Below are positions 44,147-52,243 of a stretch of DNA of 64,000 bases, piece by piece. Below the pieces are notes generated by a model. It saw only the letters and a program-made list of their open reading frames with translations. It was not told where the DNA came from and did not search any database. Position 1 is the first letter of the stretch, and each line of letters begins with the position of its first letter. This DNA comes from Gaiella sp. (GTDB lineage Bacteria > Actinomycetota > Thermoleophilia > Gaiellales > Gaiellaceae): assembly GCA_027493885.1 (NCBI GenBank), contig JAOSJZ010000001.1, positions 2,412,622 to 2,476,621 on the forward strand. The letters run 5' to 3'. Made by a program: the position numbers and the translations under genes.

Positions 44147-45615
44147 TCGAGACCCCGCACGTCGACTGGCTCGCGCTTGCGCCGACGCTCGCGCTGCTCG
44201 CGACCTCCGGGATCACGCTGCTCGGCGCGGTGCTCGTGCCACGGGCGGGGGAGCGCGCCTTCGCGGTCGTCGTCTCGCTCGGCGGGTATCTCGCCTCCGC
44301 CGTGCTCGCCGCGGTCGTCTACGACCGCTCCGCGGACGCGTCGGCGGTCGTCGTGGAGTCGATGACGCGCGACCGCCTCGGCGCGCTCGCGGCGATCCTG
44401 ATCGCCCTCACGGGCCTCGTCGTCACGCTCGTCGCCGCAGGTGACGGACGCCGCTCGCACGTCGGCGAGTTCTACGCCCTGCTCGCCGCCGCGACCGCCG
44501 GGATGGTGCTCTTCGTCTCGGCCGGGAACCTGATGACGATGTTCCTCGCGCTGGAGTGGTTCTCGATCTCGCTCTACGTGCTCTGTGCGCTCGACACGCA
44601 CCGGCGCGAGTCGCTCGAGGCAGGCCTCAAGTACCTCATCGTGGGGAGCTTCGGGTCGGGGATCCTGCTCTTCGGCTGCGCGCTCGTCTACGGCGCGACC
44701 GGTGAGCTCGGCTTCCAGGCGATCCAGGAGGCGACCGGCGCCGACGACCCGCTCTTCGTCACCGGGATGGCGATGATCCTCGCCGGGCTCGCGTTCAAGG
44801 TCTCGGCGGCGCCGTTCCACATGTGGACGCCGGACGTCTACGAAGGCGCGCCCACGACGGTGACGGCGTACATGTCCGCGGCCACGAAGGTCGCGGCGCT
44901 CGTTCTCATGCTCCGGATCCTCGTCACGGCGTTCCCCGAGCAGGCCGAGATCTGGTCGGTGGCGGTCGCCGTGCTCGCCGTCTGCTCGCTCGCGATCGGC
45001 AATCTCGCAGCGATCGCGCAGCGGGACGTGAAGCGGCTGCTCGCGTACTCGTCCGTCTCCCACGCGGGGTTCCTGCTGATCGCGATCGCGGCGAACAACC
45101 CGGACGGCGGCAAGGCGCTCCTCTACTACCTGATCCCCTACTCCGCGGCGAGCGTCGGCGCGTTCGCGGTCGTCGCGGCGCGCGAGCGCGAGCAGGGCCG
45201 CGCGGTGACGCTCGACTCGCTCGCCGGGCTCGGCTGGGAGCGGCCGTTCCTCGGCGTCTGCATGTGGTGGTTCATGCTCAGCCTCGCCGGCTTCCCGCTG
45301 ACGGGCGGCTTCCTCGGCAAGCTGTTCGTCTTCTCGGCGGCCTACGAGGCGGGCTGGTGGTGGCTCGTCGTGATCGGCGTGCTCGCGACCGCGCTCTCGC
45401 TGGCCTACTACCTGAACGTCGTGCGCGCGCTCTACATGCGCTCCGGGCAGGCTCCGGCAACGGGCGCCGTCGTGGCGACGGGCGGCTCGCCGCCGCGGGA
45501 CCGTCTGCTCGACACCGCCGTCGGTGCCGCGCTCGTGGTCACGGTCGGCTCGTTCTTCTTCGTGCAGCCGCTCGTCGATCTCGCGAGCGACGCCGTCGCA
45601 GCGCTGCCGTTCTAG
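44143..45615 (+). CDS. nuoN: NADH-quinone oxidoreductase subunit N
   Basis: 490 residues, about 14 helices: FLALEWFSISLYVLCAL (Glu), GLAFKVSAAPFHMWTPDVYEG (Lys) and LLAYSSVSHAGFLL. Third antiporter-like subunit and last gene of the operon. Its TAG overlaps the stop of a convergent VapC gene by two bases, leaving no room for an intergenic terminator. Confidence 0.95.
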   Translation: MIETPHVDWLALAPTLALLATSGITLLGAVLVPRAGERAFAVVVSLGGYLASAVLAAVVYDRSADASAVVVESMTRDRLGALAAILIALTGLVVTLVAAGDGRRSHVGEFYALLAAATAGMVLFVSAGNLMTMFLALEWFSISLYVLCALDTHRRESLEAGLKYLIVGSFGSGILLFGCALVYGATGELGFQAIQEATGADDPLFVTGMAMILAGLAFKVSAAPFHMWTPDVYEGAPTTVTAYMSAATKVAALVLMLRILVTAFPEQAEIWSVAVAVLAVCSLAIGNLAAIAQRDVKRLLAYSSVSHAGFLLIAIAANNPDGGKALLYYLIPYSAASVGAFAVVAAREREQGRAVTLDSLAGLGWERPFLGVCMWWFMLSLAGFPLTGGFLGKLFVFSAAYEAGWWWLVVIGVLATALSLAYYLNVVRALYMRSGQAPATGAVVATGGSPPRDRLLDTAVGAALVVTVGSFFFVQPLVDLASDAVAALPF

Positions 45616-46031
45616 GCGCCGTCGCCCGGCAACTCGATCGTCTGAACGCCCTCGCTGTCTGCGACCGCGAGCACGTCCGGGTCGGCGGTTGCGATCCGGT
45701 CGCCGTCGCCAGCCGAGGCGAGCAAGACAGCATCGGCGAGCGAGATCGGCCGTGACGAGCGGTGGTAGTACGTCGCGCGAAGCTCTGCGGCCCGGCGCGC
45801 GATGGTCGTGTCGAGCGGAACCGCTGTCAGCGACCCGGCGAGCAGCGGCTCCAGGATCTCCATCGTCCGCGCGACGGGCACCTTGCGCGTGCGCTGCGTG
45901 ACGTCCAGCACCTCGACGAGGTTGGTCGTCGCGACCGCGGCGTCGCCCTCGCGCAGGACAGCGCGAACCTGCGGGGCGGCCGGGCTGCCTGCCAGGAACG
46001 CGATCAGCGCGTAGGCGTCGAGCAGCGTCAC
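45612..46031 (-). CDS. vapC: VapC toxin, PIN domain
   Basis: 139 residues: LLDAYALIAFLAG (first Asp), TTNLVEVLDVTQR (Glu), ISLADAVLLASAG and DRIATADPDVL (later acidic residues). It overlaps its AbrB-type antitoxin gene by four bases. Its stop is interleaved with that of nuoN, so the module lies directly against the complex I operon. Confidence 0.82.
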   Translation of the reverse strand: MTLLDAYALIAFLAGSPAAPQVRAVLREGDAAVATTNLVEVLDVTQRTRKVPVARTMEILEPLLAGSLTAVPLDTTIARRAAELRATYYHRSSRPISLADAVLLASAGDGDRIATADPDVLAVADSEGVQTIELPGDGA

Positions 46032-46267
46032 GCGTGACGGCGACGCTCGGCGACCCGCTCGTCCTCGCGCGACCGCCTGCGCAGCGTGGATGCGTCGAGC
46101 CCCGCGAGCTCAGCGGCGAGCGCGCCCTCCGCCGCGGCGATCGGGTCGTCGGGCGCGGGCTCGATCACGATCCGCTCGCCCTGGTCGTCGAAGGTGACGG
46201 TCGACGTGCCCCAGCGGCGCCGGACCGCTGCGGGAATCGAGATCTGGCCCCCTCGCGTAATCGTCAT
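46028..46267 (-). CDS. vapB: AbrB/MazE-type antitoxin
   Basis: 79 residues. MTITRGGQISIPAAVRRRWG followed by VTFDDQGERIVIEP is a SpoVT/AbrB swapped-hairpin DNA-binding domain, and the acidic/Arg C-terminus would bind the toxin. ATGs at 46279 and 46285 are also in frame but the family normally begins at MTIT. CATGATCATG (46277-46286) is a palindrome in AT-rich DNA upstream and a likely operator. Confidence 0.75.
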   Translation of the reverse strand: MTITRGGQISIPAAVRRRWGTSTVTFDDQGERIVIEPAPDDPIAAAEGALAAELAGLDASTLRRRSREDERVAERRRHA

Positions 46268-46338
46268 TCGTATAGACATGATCATGAAGGTTAACATGAG
46301 GCGTCTCCTCCCTCGAGACGGCGCCGAATCGGGCGGGT

Positions 46339-46737
46339 TCAGTCGGGTTGCGTCACGAACCGACAGTGCGGCCCGGCTGCCGACGCGAGCCGCTCGTCCA
46401 GCGTGGCGAGGCGCGCCCCGAGCTCCTCCGCGAGCGCCACGTACCAGGCGTCGCACGCCGTGACGTTCCGGCGCAGCTCCCAGACGCGCGCGGCGAACGG
46501 CTCGTAGGGAAACAGCTCGACGCGCAGCTCGAGCAGGTCCCCGTAGGCCAGAACCGCGACGTCCTCGGTGATCTCTCGTGCAAGCGAGGCGCGGCGGAGG
46601 ATGTTCGCGACCTCGGCCGGCATGAGGTGAGGCGCCGCGAGGGAATCCGATTCCAGCAGCGCTTCTGCCCATTCGCCGTCCTCGCCGCCGTCCACGAGCG
46701 CCGCGACGACGGCGGAGGCGTCGACGACGAGGGTCAA
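46339..46737 (-). CDS. vapC: VapC toxin, PIN domain
   Basis: 132 residues: LVVDASAVVAALVDGG (first Asp), MPAEVANILRRAS (Glu), VTACDAWYVALAEELG and LATLDERLA (later Asp). TTG start overlapping the antitoxin stop by four bases. Second of two adjacent modules transcribed in the same direction. Confidence 0.83.
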   Translation of the reverse strand: MTLVVDASAVVAALVDGGEDGEWAEALLESDSLAAPHLMPAEVANILRRASLAREITEDVAVLAYGDLLELRVELFPYEPFAARVWELRRNVTACDAWYVALAEELGARLATLDERLASAAGPHCRFVTQPD

Positions 46738-46967
46738 CGGCGGTCGGCGTCGCGGTGCGCGAGGATCCGGTCCCGGGCGAGACGGCTTCCGGTACGCGCC
46801 TTCCGTTCGCGCACGCGGGCCATGAGCACGTCGGCGGTCGGTCGTCGCGCGAGCTCGATCAGCTCGGCGCGGAGGTACTCCTGGAGAGAGCGCCCCGTGC
46901 TCGCCGCGCGCGCAGCGAGCTCGTCGCGGGTGTCGTCCGGGACATCGCGGACCGTGATCGAAGCCAT
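46734..46967 (-). CDS. vapB: VapB antitoxin, FitA/Arc-like ribbon-helix-helix
   Basis: 77 residues. MASITVRDVPDDTRDELAAR and STGRSLQEYLRAELIEL form a FitA-like ribbon-helix-helix domain; the Arg-rich tail KARTGSRLARDRIL should contact the toxin. A strong promoter with both boxes lies directly upstream. Confidence 0.82.
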   Translation of the reverse strand: MASITVRDVPDDTRDELAARAASTGRSLQEYLRAELIELARRPTADVLMARVRERKARTGSRLARDRILAHRDADRR

Positions 46968-46973
46968 GCCTGC

Positions 46974-47002
46974 ATTTTGCAGCTATTAACAGCAAAGTGC
47001 AA
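46974..47002 (-). promoter_or_regulatory. Promoter and operator of the second VapBC module
   Basis: On the minus strand TTGCAC, 17 bases, CAAAAT, then six bases to the ATG: a -35/-10 promoter giving a leaderless mRNA. TTTGC and GCAAA flank the spacer as an inverted repeat, a likely antitoxin site. Confidence 0.6.
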
Positions 47003-47020
47003 GAATCATGAGGCCGATCC

Positions 47021-47054
47021 GGGGAGCCCGGGGCGCAGGGGCGCCGGGCTCCCC
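47021..47054. terminator. Terminator hairpin downstream of secreted-protein gene
   Basis: GGGGAGCCCG and CGGGCTCCCC arms, 14-nt loop, just past the stop of the minus-strand gene. Confidence 0.55.
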
Positions 47055-47067
47055 AGTCCTCCGAGAG

Positions 47068-47700
47068 CTACTTCGTATGACCCTTGGCCTTTCCGTTCGC
47101 GTTCGCGCCCGGCTGCGCCGGCGGGTCGCCGTCGTCGTGGCCGTACGCGTTGCCGTTGGACGGTGTTCCCGCCCCCGGCACGTCCTTGCCTTCGAGGCCC
47201 GGCGGGCCGCAGTGGGTGTGGTTCTCGTCGCCCCAGCCCCAGCCGGGCCAGCACGAATAGGACACGGTGACCGTGAAGCTGCCCGTGTTGTCCGAGAACA
47301 GGTCGTCGTTCACGGCGAGCACGAGCTCGCCCGTCCCCTGAAGCGTCGTCGGACCGCTCCCGACCTGCGCCCACGGGCCCGAGCCGACCTTGCCGACGAG
47401 CCCCCACGCCGGTGCGCCGGGGAGGACGAAGCCCCCGTACAAGCTCGTCGTCGTGTCCCACGGTGCATAGCCGTCCGGCCCCGGGCAGAGCCCACCGCCG
47501 AACGGGCAGACGGTGCCGCTCGCCGCCACGGTCACGCTCATCCCGGCCGTGAGGACGAGCCCGGTGCTCGCGCCCGGGACACCGTCGCTCGAGACGGTGT
47601 ACGTGCTCGACACGGTCGTCGGCCCCGCGGCGCCCGCCTGCGCCACGAGCGCGACGGCGACGACGGCGACGGCGGTCGCCAAGCCGCTCAGCCTCTTCAT
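47068..47700 (-). CDS. Secreted beta-sandwich protein, LecA-like fold
   Basis: 210 residues. A signal peptide (MKRLSGLATAVAVVAVALVAQAG) precedes a domain with LVGKVGSGPWAQVGSG and ELVLAVNDDLFSDNTGSFTVTV, the pattern of PA-IL (LecA)-like galactose-binding lectins, including the Asn-Asp-Asp calcium region. The last 45 residues are Gly/Asn/His/Asp-rich and probably disordered. Exported; ligand unknown. Confidence 0.6.
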   Translation of the reverse strand: MKRLSGLATAVAVVAVALVAQAGAAGPTTVSSTYTVSSDGVPGASTGLVLTAGMSVTVAASGTVCPFGGGLCPGPDGYAPWDTTTSLYGGFVLPGAPAWGLVGKVGSGPWAQVGSGPTTLQGTGELVLAVNDDLFSDNTGSFTVTVSYSCWPGWGWGDENHTHCGPPGLEGKDVPGAGTPSNGNAYGHDDGDPPAQPGANANGKAKGHTK

Positions 47701-47753
47701 CGATCTCCCCCTCTCGATCTGCGCCGCGCCGGTGTCGCGGCGTCCGCACGGGA

Positions 47754-47786
47754 GGGATCGGCCGGCGGACGCGTGCGGCCGATCCC
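47754..47786. terminator. Hairpin upstream of secreted-protein gene
   Basis: GGGATCGGCCG and CGGCCGATCCC around an 11-nt loop, between two minus-strand genes; it would end the AraC/DinB transcript. Confidence 0.55.
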
Positions 47787-47804
47787 TCGTGCGGGGAAGC
47801 CGCG

Positions 47805-48725
47805 CTACGCCGCCTCGGCGACCCAGCGCATCGGGTCGCCGGCGCCGAGGTCGGTGATGCCCGCGGAATGGAGGGCGCCGATCGCGAGCGTGCGGCGGTG
47901 CGCGGCGAAGGTGAGGACGTGCGCGAGCATCCCGCCGTAGCTGAACACCTCGGGCGGCTCGCAGATCGCGTCGACGAAGGTCTCGTCGAGGCGGTTCTCC
48001 GCGATCACCTCACGCGCGTGGTCGAGGAACGCCGGGCCCACATCACGGAGCCGGGCCCGGATCGAGGCGATGCTCTCGTCCCGCTCGACGCCGAAGTCGT
48101 AGGGGCGGCTCTCCATCGCTGCGTTCCACATGTCCATCTGCCCCACCAGCCGCGAGAGCACCGAACGGAGGGTCGGATCGTCGTCGATCCCCTCCACCGA
48201 CACCTCGATCGGCGCGTCGAGCTGCTCGTCGGTCAAGCGGGAGGCGCGCTCGACGATCTCGCCGACGAGCCACACGTGGTGCTCGAGCATCTTCGTCATC
48301 AGGTCCATCGCGGTCACCTCGTCTCTCGTGGGCAGCCGGAGGCCGCCCGGTGGGTAGAAGTGGACGCCGTTCGGGCTCTCGAGCCGGATCGCACCGGGCG
48401 AGGAGCGCCAGGCGGACGGGCCGTTGCCGTAGGCGCGCCTGAAGGCGCGGGTGAAAGCCTCGTTCGACGAGTAGCCCGCCTCGAGCGCGACCTCGAGCAC
48501 CGTCGCGTCGGTCGTCACGAGGCGGAACGCGGCCCGCTCGAGCAGCACTCTGCGGCGAAGGCGGGCCGGCGTCTCGCCCGCTGCCGCGCTGACGACCCGG
48601 TCGAAGTGACAGCGGGAGAGGTACGCCCGCGCCGCGAGCTCCTCGCCGCCCGCCTCGTGGTCGTCGAGGCTCTCGGCAAGCGTGTCGACGAAGGTCCTGA
48701 ACGCGTCCATCAGCTGCAGTGCCAT
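47805..48725 (-). CDS. AraC-type regulator fused to a DinB-like domain
   Basis: 306 residues. An N-terminal AraC/XylS helix-turn-helix pair (ARAYLSRCHFDRVVS, and VLEVALEAGYSSNEAFTRAFRRAYG with the family signature) is joined to a DinB/YfiT-like four-helix domain (MLEHHVWLVGEIVERA with a metal-type His, LSRLVGQMDMWNAAM, MLAHVLTFAAHRR with more His). Such fusions occur in actinobacteria; DinB domains bind metal and often act as thiol-dependent transferases. Confidence 0.8.
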   Translation of the reverse strand: MALQLMDAFRTFVDTLAESLDDHEAGGEELAARAYLSRCHFDRVVSAAAGETPARLRRRVLLERAAFRLVTTDATVLEVALEAGYSSNEAFTRAFRRAYGNGPSAWRSSPGAIRLESPNGVHFYPPGGLRLPTRDEVTAMDLMTKMLEHHVWLVGEIVERASRLTDEQLDAPIEVSVEGIDDDPTLRSVLSRLVGQMDMWNAAMESRPYDFGVERDESIASIRARLRDVGPAFLDHAREVIAENRLDETFVDAICEPPEVFSYGGMLAHVLTFAAHRRTLAIGALHSAGITDLGAGDPMRWVAEAA

Positions 48726-48789
48726 GCGCCCACCCTGCCGTCGCGGGGCGCGCGCCGCTTGATCGTTCTTGCGGTTCGAGGTGAAGCGC

Positions 48790-48795
48790 TACGCT
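48790..48795 (+). promoter_or_regulatory. Leaderless -10 box (TACGCT, 7 nt before ATG)
   Basis: TACGCT-CGGACAC-ATG at the hydrolase gene. Confidence 0.55.
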
Positions 48796-48802
48796 CGGAC
48801 AC

Positions 48803-49510
48803 ATGGCTACCACACTCACCTGGCTGGGTCACTCGGCCTTCCGGCTCGACACCGAGGCCGGCACGCGTCTGTACGTCGACCCGTTCCTCACCGGCAACCC
48901 GAAGTGCCCCGACTCCGAGCGCGAGCCCGAGCGTTGCGACCTCGTCGTCCTCACGCATGGCCACGGCGACCACGTCGGCGACGCCGTGGAGATCGCGAAG
49001 CGGTTCGAATGTCCCGTCGTCGCGCCGGTCGAGCTGCGCGACTGGCTCACCGTCGCCCACGGCCTCCCGGAGGACGGCGCCCAGGCGATGAACAAGGGCG
49101 GCACGGAGTCGTTCGCCGGCGTCCGGCTGACGCTGACCGACGCGAACCATTCGTCGAGCAACTGGCAGGACGACAGGATCGTCTACACCGGCGAGCCGAC
49201 GGGTGTCGTCGTCCGCCAGGACAACGAGCCGACCGTCTATCTCGCGGGCGACACGAACGTCTTCGGCGACATGGCGCTCATCCGGAGGCTCTACTCCCCC
49301 GACGTCGCGGTGCTGCCGATCGGCGACCACTTCACGATGGGCCCCGAGGAGGCCGCGGTAGCCACCGAGCTTCTCGGCGCGGCGCGGGTGGTGCCGTGCC
49401 ACTACGGCACGTTCGGCTTGCTCACCGGCACGCCCGACGCGCTCCGACCGCTCCTGCCCAACGGCGTCGAGCTCCTCGTGCCGGAGCCCGGCGAGACGCT
49501 CACGCTCTGA
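48803..49510 (+). CDS. Metallo-beta-lactamase-fold hydrolase (UPF0173/UlaG-like)
   Basis: 235 residues, the standard UPF0173 length. TWLGHSAFRLDTE, the metal motif LTHGHGDHVGDA (HXHXDH), YLAGDTNVFGDM (Asp) and PCHYGTFGLL (last His). The substrate of this family is unknown. Leaderless start. The stop overlaps the next ATG by one base, so a three-gene operon follows. Confidence 0.85.
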   Translation: MATTLTWLGHSAFRLDTEAGTRLYVDPFLTGNPKCPDSEREPERCDLVVLTHGHGDHVGDAVEIAKRFECPVVAPVELRDWLTVAHGLPEDGAQAMNKGGTESFAGVRLTLTDANHSSSNWQDDRIVYTGEPTGVVVRQDNEPTVYLAGDTNVFGDMALIRRLYSPDVAVLPIGDHFTMGPEEAAVATELLGAARVVPCHYGTFGLLTGTPDALRPLLPNGVELLVPEPGETLTL

Positions 49511-49779
49511 TGCGCGAGCGCTGGTTCGGCGCCACCGGGCGTCGCGTCCCGGAGATTGCCCTGGAGGGGCAGATCGATTTCGACGGCGCGCTCGTTCTCG
49601 ACTCCGTCGCCGACGACGAGGCGCTCCGCGCAGCGCACGCGGAGGGCAGACCGGTCGTGGTTCGCGCCGCGGACGCGGCCGGTGTCGCGCAGGCTCTCGC
49701 GCGGCCCGAGGTGGCGTGCGTCGTCGTCGCAGATCCGGTGCTCCTCGAGCTCGACCTCTCCGAGCTGACGTATGGCTGA
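49510..49779 (+). CDS. Hypothetical protein in hydrolase operon
   Basis: 89 residues, no family recognised. MRERWFGATGRRVPEIALEG, then a possible Rossmann-like alternation (GALVLDSVADDEALRAAHAEGRP and VACVVVADPVLLEL). It overlaps genes at both ends, which supports translation, and is likely to work with one of its neighbours. Confidence 0.55.
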   Translation: MRERWFGATGRRVPEIALEGQIDFDGALVLDSVADDEALRAAHAEGRPVVVRAADAAGVAQALARPEVACVVVADPVLLELDLSELTYG

Positions 49780-50599
49780 GCCGGTCGCGACGTATTCCAT
49801 CTGCGCCTGCGACCTCGAGGCGGGGCAGTGGGGCGTTGCGACGCAGTCGAAGTTCCTCGCGGTGGGCTCCGTCGTCCCGTGGGCGGCGCCGCACGTCGGG
49901 GCGATCGCGACGCAGGCCTACGCCAACCCGCGCTACGGCCCGGAAGGCCTGGAGCTCCTGCGGCAGGGGCTCCCGGCGGCGGAGGTCGTCGAGCGGCTGA
50001 CGGCGGCCGACGACGGCCGCGCGATCCGGCAGCTCGGCGTCGTGGACGGCGATGGTCGCGCCGCCACCTTCACCGGGGAGGGATGCCACGCGTGGGCCGG
50101 AGGGCGCGCGGGCGAGGGCTACGCGGCCCAGGGGAACATCCTCGTCTCGGGCGCCACGGTCGACGCGCTCGCCGGGATGTTCGAGGCGAGCCGGGGTCGT
50201 CCCCTGGCCGAGCGGCTGCTCGGCTGCCTCGACGCGGCCGAGGCGGCTGGCGGCGACAGCCGCGGGCGTCAGTCCGCCGCGCTCCTCGTGGTGGAGCGGG
50301 ACGGGGGGTACGCGGGTCTCTCCGACACGCTCGTCGACCTCCGCGTCGACGACCACGCCGAGCCGCTCGTCGAGCTCCGGCGCATCTTCGGGATTCACGG
50401 GACGCTGTTCGGCTCGACGCCGCGCGAGGAGTGGCTGCCGCTCGAGGGCGACCTGCGGCGGGAGGTCGCCGGGCTCCTCGCGCGGGCAGGGCATCCGAGC
50501 CTCGCCTCGTGGGCCGGTGTCGAGAACCTCGAGGAGCGCGTCGAGGGCGAGGAGGCAATCGACCCCGTCGTGCTCGCCCGCCTCCGCGAGCTCGTCTGA
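49772..50599 (+). CDS. DUF1028 protein, Ntn-hydrolase-like
   Basis: 275 residues. TYSICACDLEAGQWGVATQSKFLAVGS and QAYANPRYGPEGLELL match DUF1028, a predicted N-terminal-nucleophile hydrolase-like family; GCHAWAGGRAGEGYAAQGNIL is its second conserved block. An extra C-terminal 75 residues resemble the peptidoglycan-binding-like tail found in some members. Substrate unknown. Confidence 0.8.
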   Translation: MAEPVATYSICACDLEAGQWGVATQSKFLAVGSVVPWAAPHVGAIATQAYANPRYGPEGLELLRQGLPAAEVVERLTAADDGRAIRQLGVVDGDGRAATFTGEGCHAWAGGRAGEGYAAQGNILVSGATVDALAGMFEASRGRPLAERLLGCLDAAEAAGGDSRGRQSAALLVVERDGGYAGLSDTLVDLRVDDHAEPLVELRRIFGIHGTLFGSTPREEWLPLEGDLRREVAGLLARAGHPSLASWAGVENLEERVEGEEAIDPVVLARLRELV

Positions 50600-50701
50600 T
50601 ACATCTTGATCAGGCTCGCTCTCCGGGTCGATCGGTCATAGTTGAGCCAGCCCGTGACATGCCAGCCGTCGTGCTGACCTGAATCCGAGAGGAGCACCGC
50701 C

Positions 50702-52066
50702 GTGGACGAGACCGTCAAGTACACGCTGGACGAGAGCCGGCTGCCCGAGGCCTGGTACAACGTCGCGGCCGACCTGCCCGAGCCGCCGGCGCCCGTCCTC
50801 CATCCAGGGACGGGGCAGCCTGTCGGCCCCGACGACCTCGCGCCGCTGTTCCCGATGGAGGTCATCCTCCAAGAGGTCTCCACGGACGAGCGGATCCCGA
50901 TTCCCGAGGAGGTGCGGGACGTCTACCGGCTCTGGCGGCCGACGCCGCTCTACCGCGCCCGGCGGCTCGAGAAGGCGCTCGACACCCCCGCGCGCATCTT
51001 CTACAAGTACGAAGGCGTCTCGCCGACCGGGAGCCACAAGCCGAACACCGCGGTCGCGCAGGGCTTCTACAACGCGCGTGAGGGCGTCAAGCGGATCACG
51101 ACCGAGACCGGTGCCGGCCAGTGGGGCTCCTCGCTCGCGTTCGCCGGACAGCTCTTCGGGCTCGAGATCGACGTCTACATGGTGCGGATCTCGTACCAGC
51201 AGAAGCCGTACCGGCGTGCGCTGATGGAGACGTTCGGGGCGCGGTGCGTGGCGAGCCCCTCCGAGGAGACTGCCTCCGGGCGGGCGATCCTCGCGGAGCA
51301 TCCCGACTCGAACGGCAGCCTCGGGATCGCAATCTCGGAGGCGGTCGAGATGGCCGTCCAGCGCGACGACACGAAGTACTCGCTCGGGTCGGTCCTGAAC
51401 CACGTCCTCCTGCACCAGACCGTGATCGGCGAGGAGGCGATCGCGCAGATGGACCTCGCGGACGCATACCCGGACGTCCTCATCGGCTGCACGGGCGGCG
51501 GGTCGAACTTCGCGGGGCTCGTGTTCCCGTTCATCGGCCAGAAGCTGCGCGGCGGCGCGGACATGCGCGTGATCGCGGTCGAGCCGGCTGCGTGCCCGAC
51601 CCTGACGCGCGGCGAGCTCGCCTACGACTTCGGCGACACCGGGCACCTGACGCCGCTCGTGAAGATGCACACGCTCGGCTCGACGTTCGTTCCGCCCGGC
51701 TTCCACGCGGGCGGCCTGCGCTACCACGGGATGGCGCCGCTCGTCAGCCACCTGCACAAGCTGGGGCTGATCGAGGCCCGGGCCTACCACCAGACGCAGG
51801 TGTTCGAGGCCGGTGTCCGCTTCGCGCGTGCCGAGGGGATCGTCCCGGCGCCGGAGGCGAACCACGCGGTCAAGGCCGCGATCGACGAGGCGCTCCGCTG
51901 CAGGGAAGAGGGAGTGTCCGAGACGATCCTCTTCAACCTGAGCGGTCACGGCCACTTCGACATGGCCGCCTACACCGACCACTTCGCCGGGAAGCTCGAG
52001 GACATCGAGTACGACGAGGCCGAGCTGGCGACGGCGCTCGCGGCGCTGCCGCCCGTCGCGGTCTAG
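50702..52066 (+). CDS. trpB: TrpB2-type tryptophan synthase beta chain
   Basis: 454 residues, longer than classical TrpB (about 400) and with the TrpB2 N-terminal extension. The PLP Lys is in [11 protein letters not shown], and [16 protein letters not shown] and [15 protein letters not shown] are conserved. TrpB2 joins indole or O-phosphoserine/serine to tryptophan, often without a TrpA partner; no trp gene is nearby. GAGAGGAG precedes the GTG. Confidence 0.9.
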   Translation: MDETVKYTLDESRLPEAWYNVAADLPEPPAPVLHPGTGQPVGPDDLAPLFPMEVILQEVSTDERIPIPEEVRDVYRLWRPTPLYRARRLEKALDTPARIFYKYEGVSPTGSHKPNTAVAQGFYNAREGVKRITTETGAGQWGSSLAFAGQLFGLEIDVYMVRISYQQKPYRRALMETFGARCVASPSEETASGRAILAEHPDSNGSLGIAISEAVEMAVQRDDTKYSLGSVLNHVLLHQTVIGEEAIAQMDLADAYPDVLIGCTGGGSNFAGLVFPFIGQKLRGGADMRVIAVEPAACPTLTRGELAYDFGDTGHLTPLVKMHTLGSTFVPPGFHAGGLRYHGMAPLVSHLHKLGLIEARAYHQTQVFEAGVRFARAEGIVPAPEANHAVKAAIDEALRCREEGVSETILFNLSGHGHFDMAAYTDHFAGKLEDIEYDEAELATALAALPPVAV

Positions 52067-52080
52067 GCTCGTTCCCCCGT

Positions 52081-52114
52081 GCCGGGCCCGTCACGATTGC
52101 GTGACTGGCCCGGC
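52081..52114. terminator. Terminator hairpin between trpB and antiporter gene
   Basis: GCCGGGCC and GTCACG pair with CGTGAC and GGCCCGGC (one bulge each side), with an ATTG loop, just past the trpB stop. Confidence 0.65.
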
Positions 52115-52243
52115 GCGAACGCGTCACACCACGAACGGCGCATCGCCGAGCGGCAGGCACGGCGGGAGCAGTGGGAACGCAGTCTCGTGGGCCGACACGC
52201 CCGTCGTATAGGCACCGCTCGAGCGAGCTGACGCCCATCCGGC

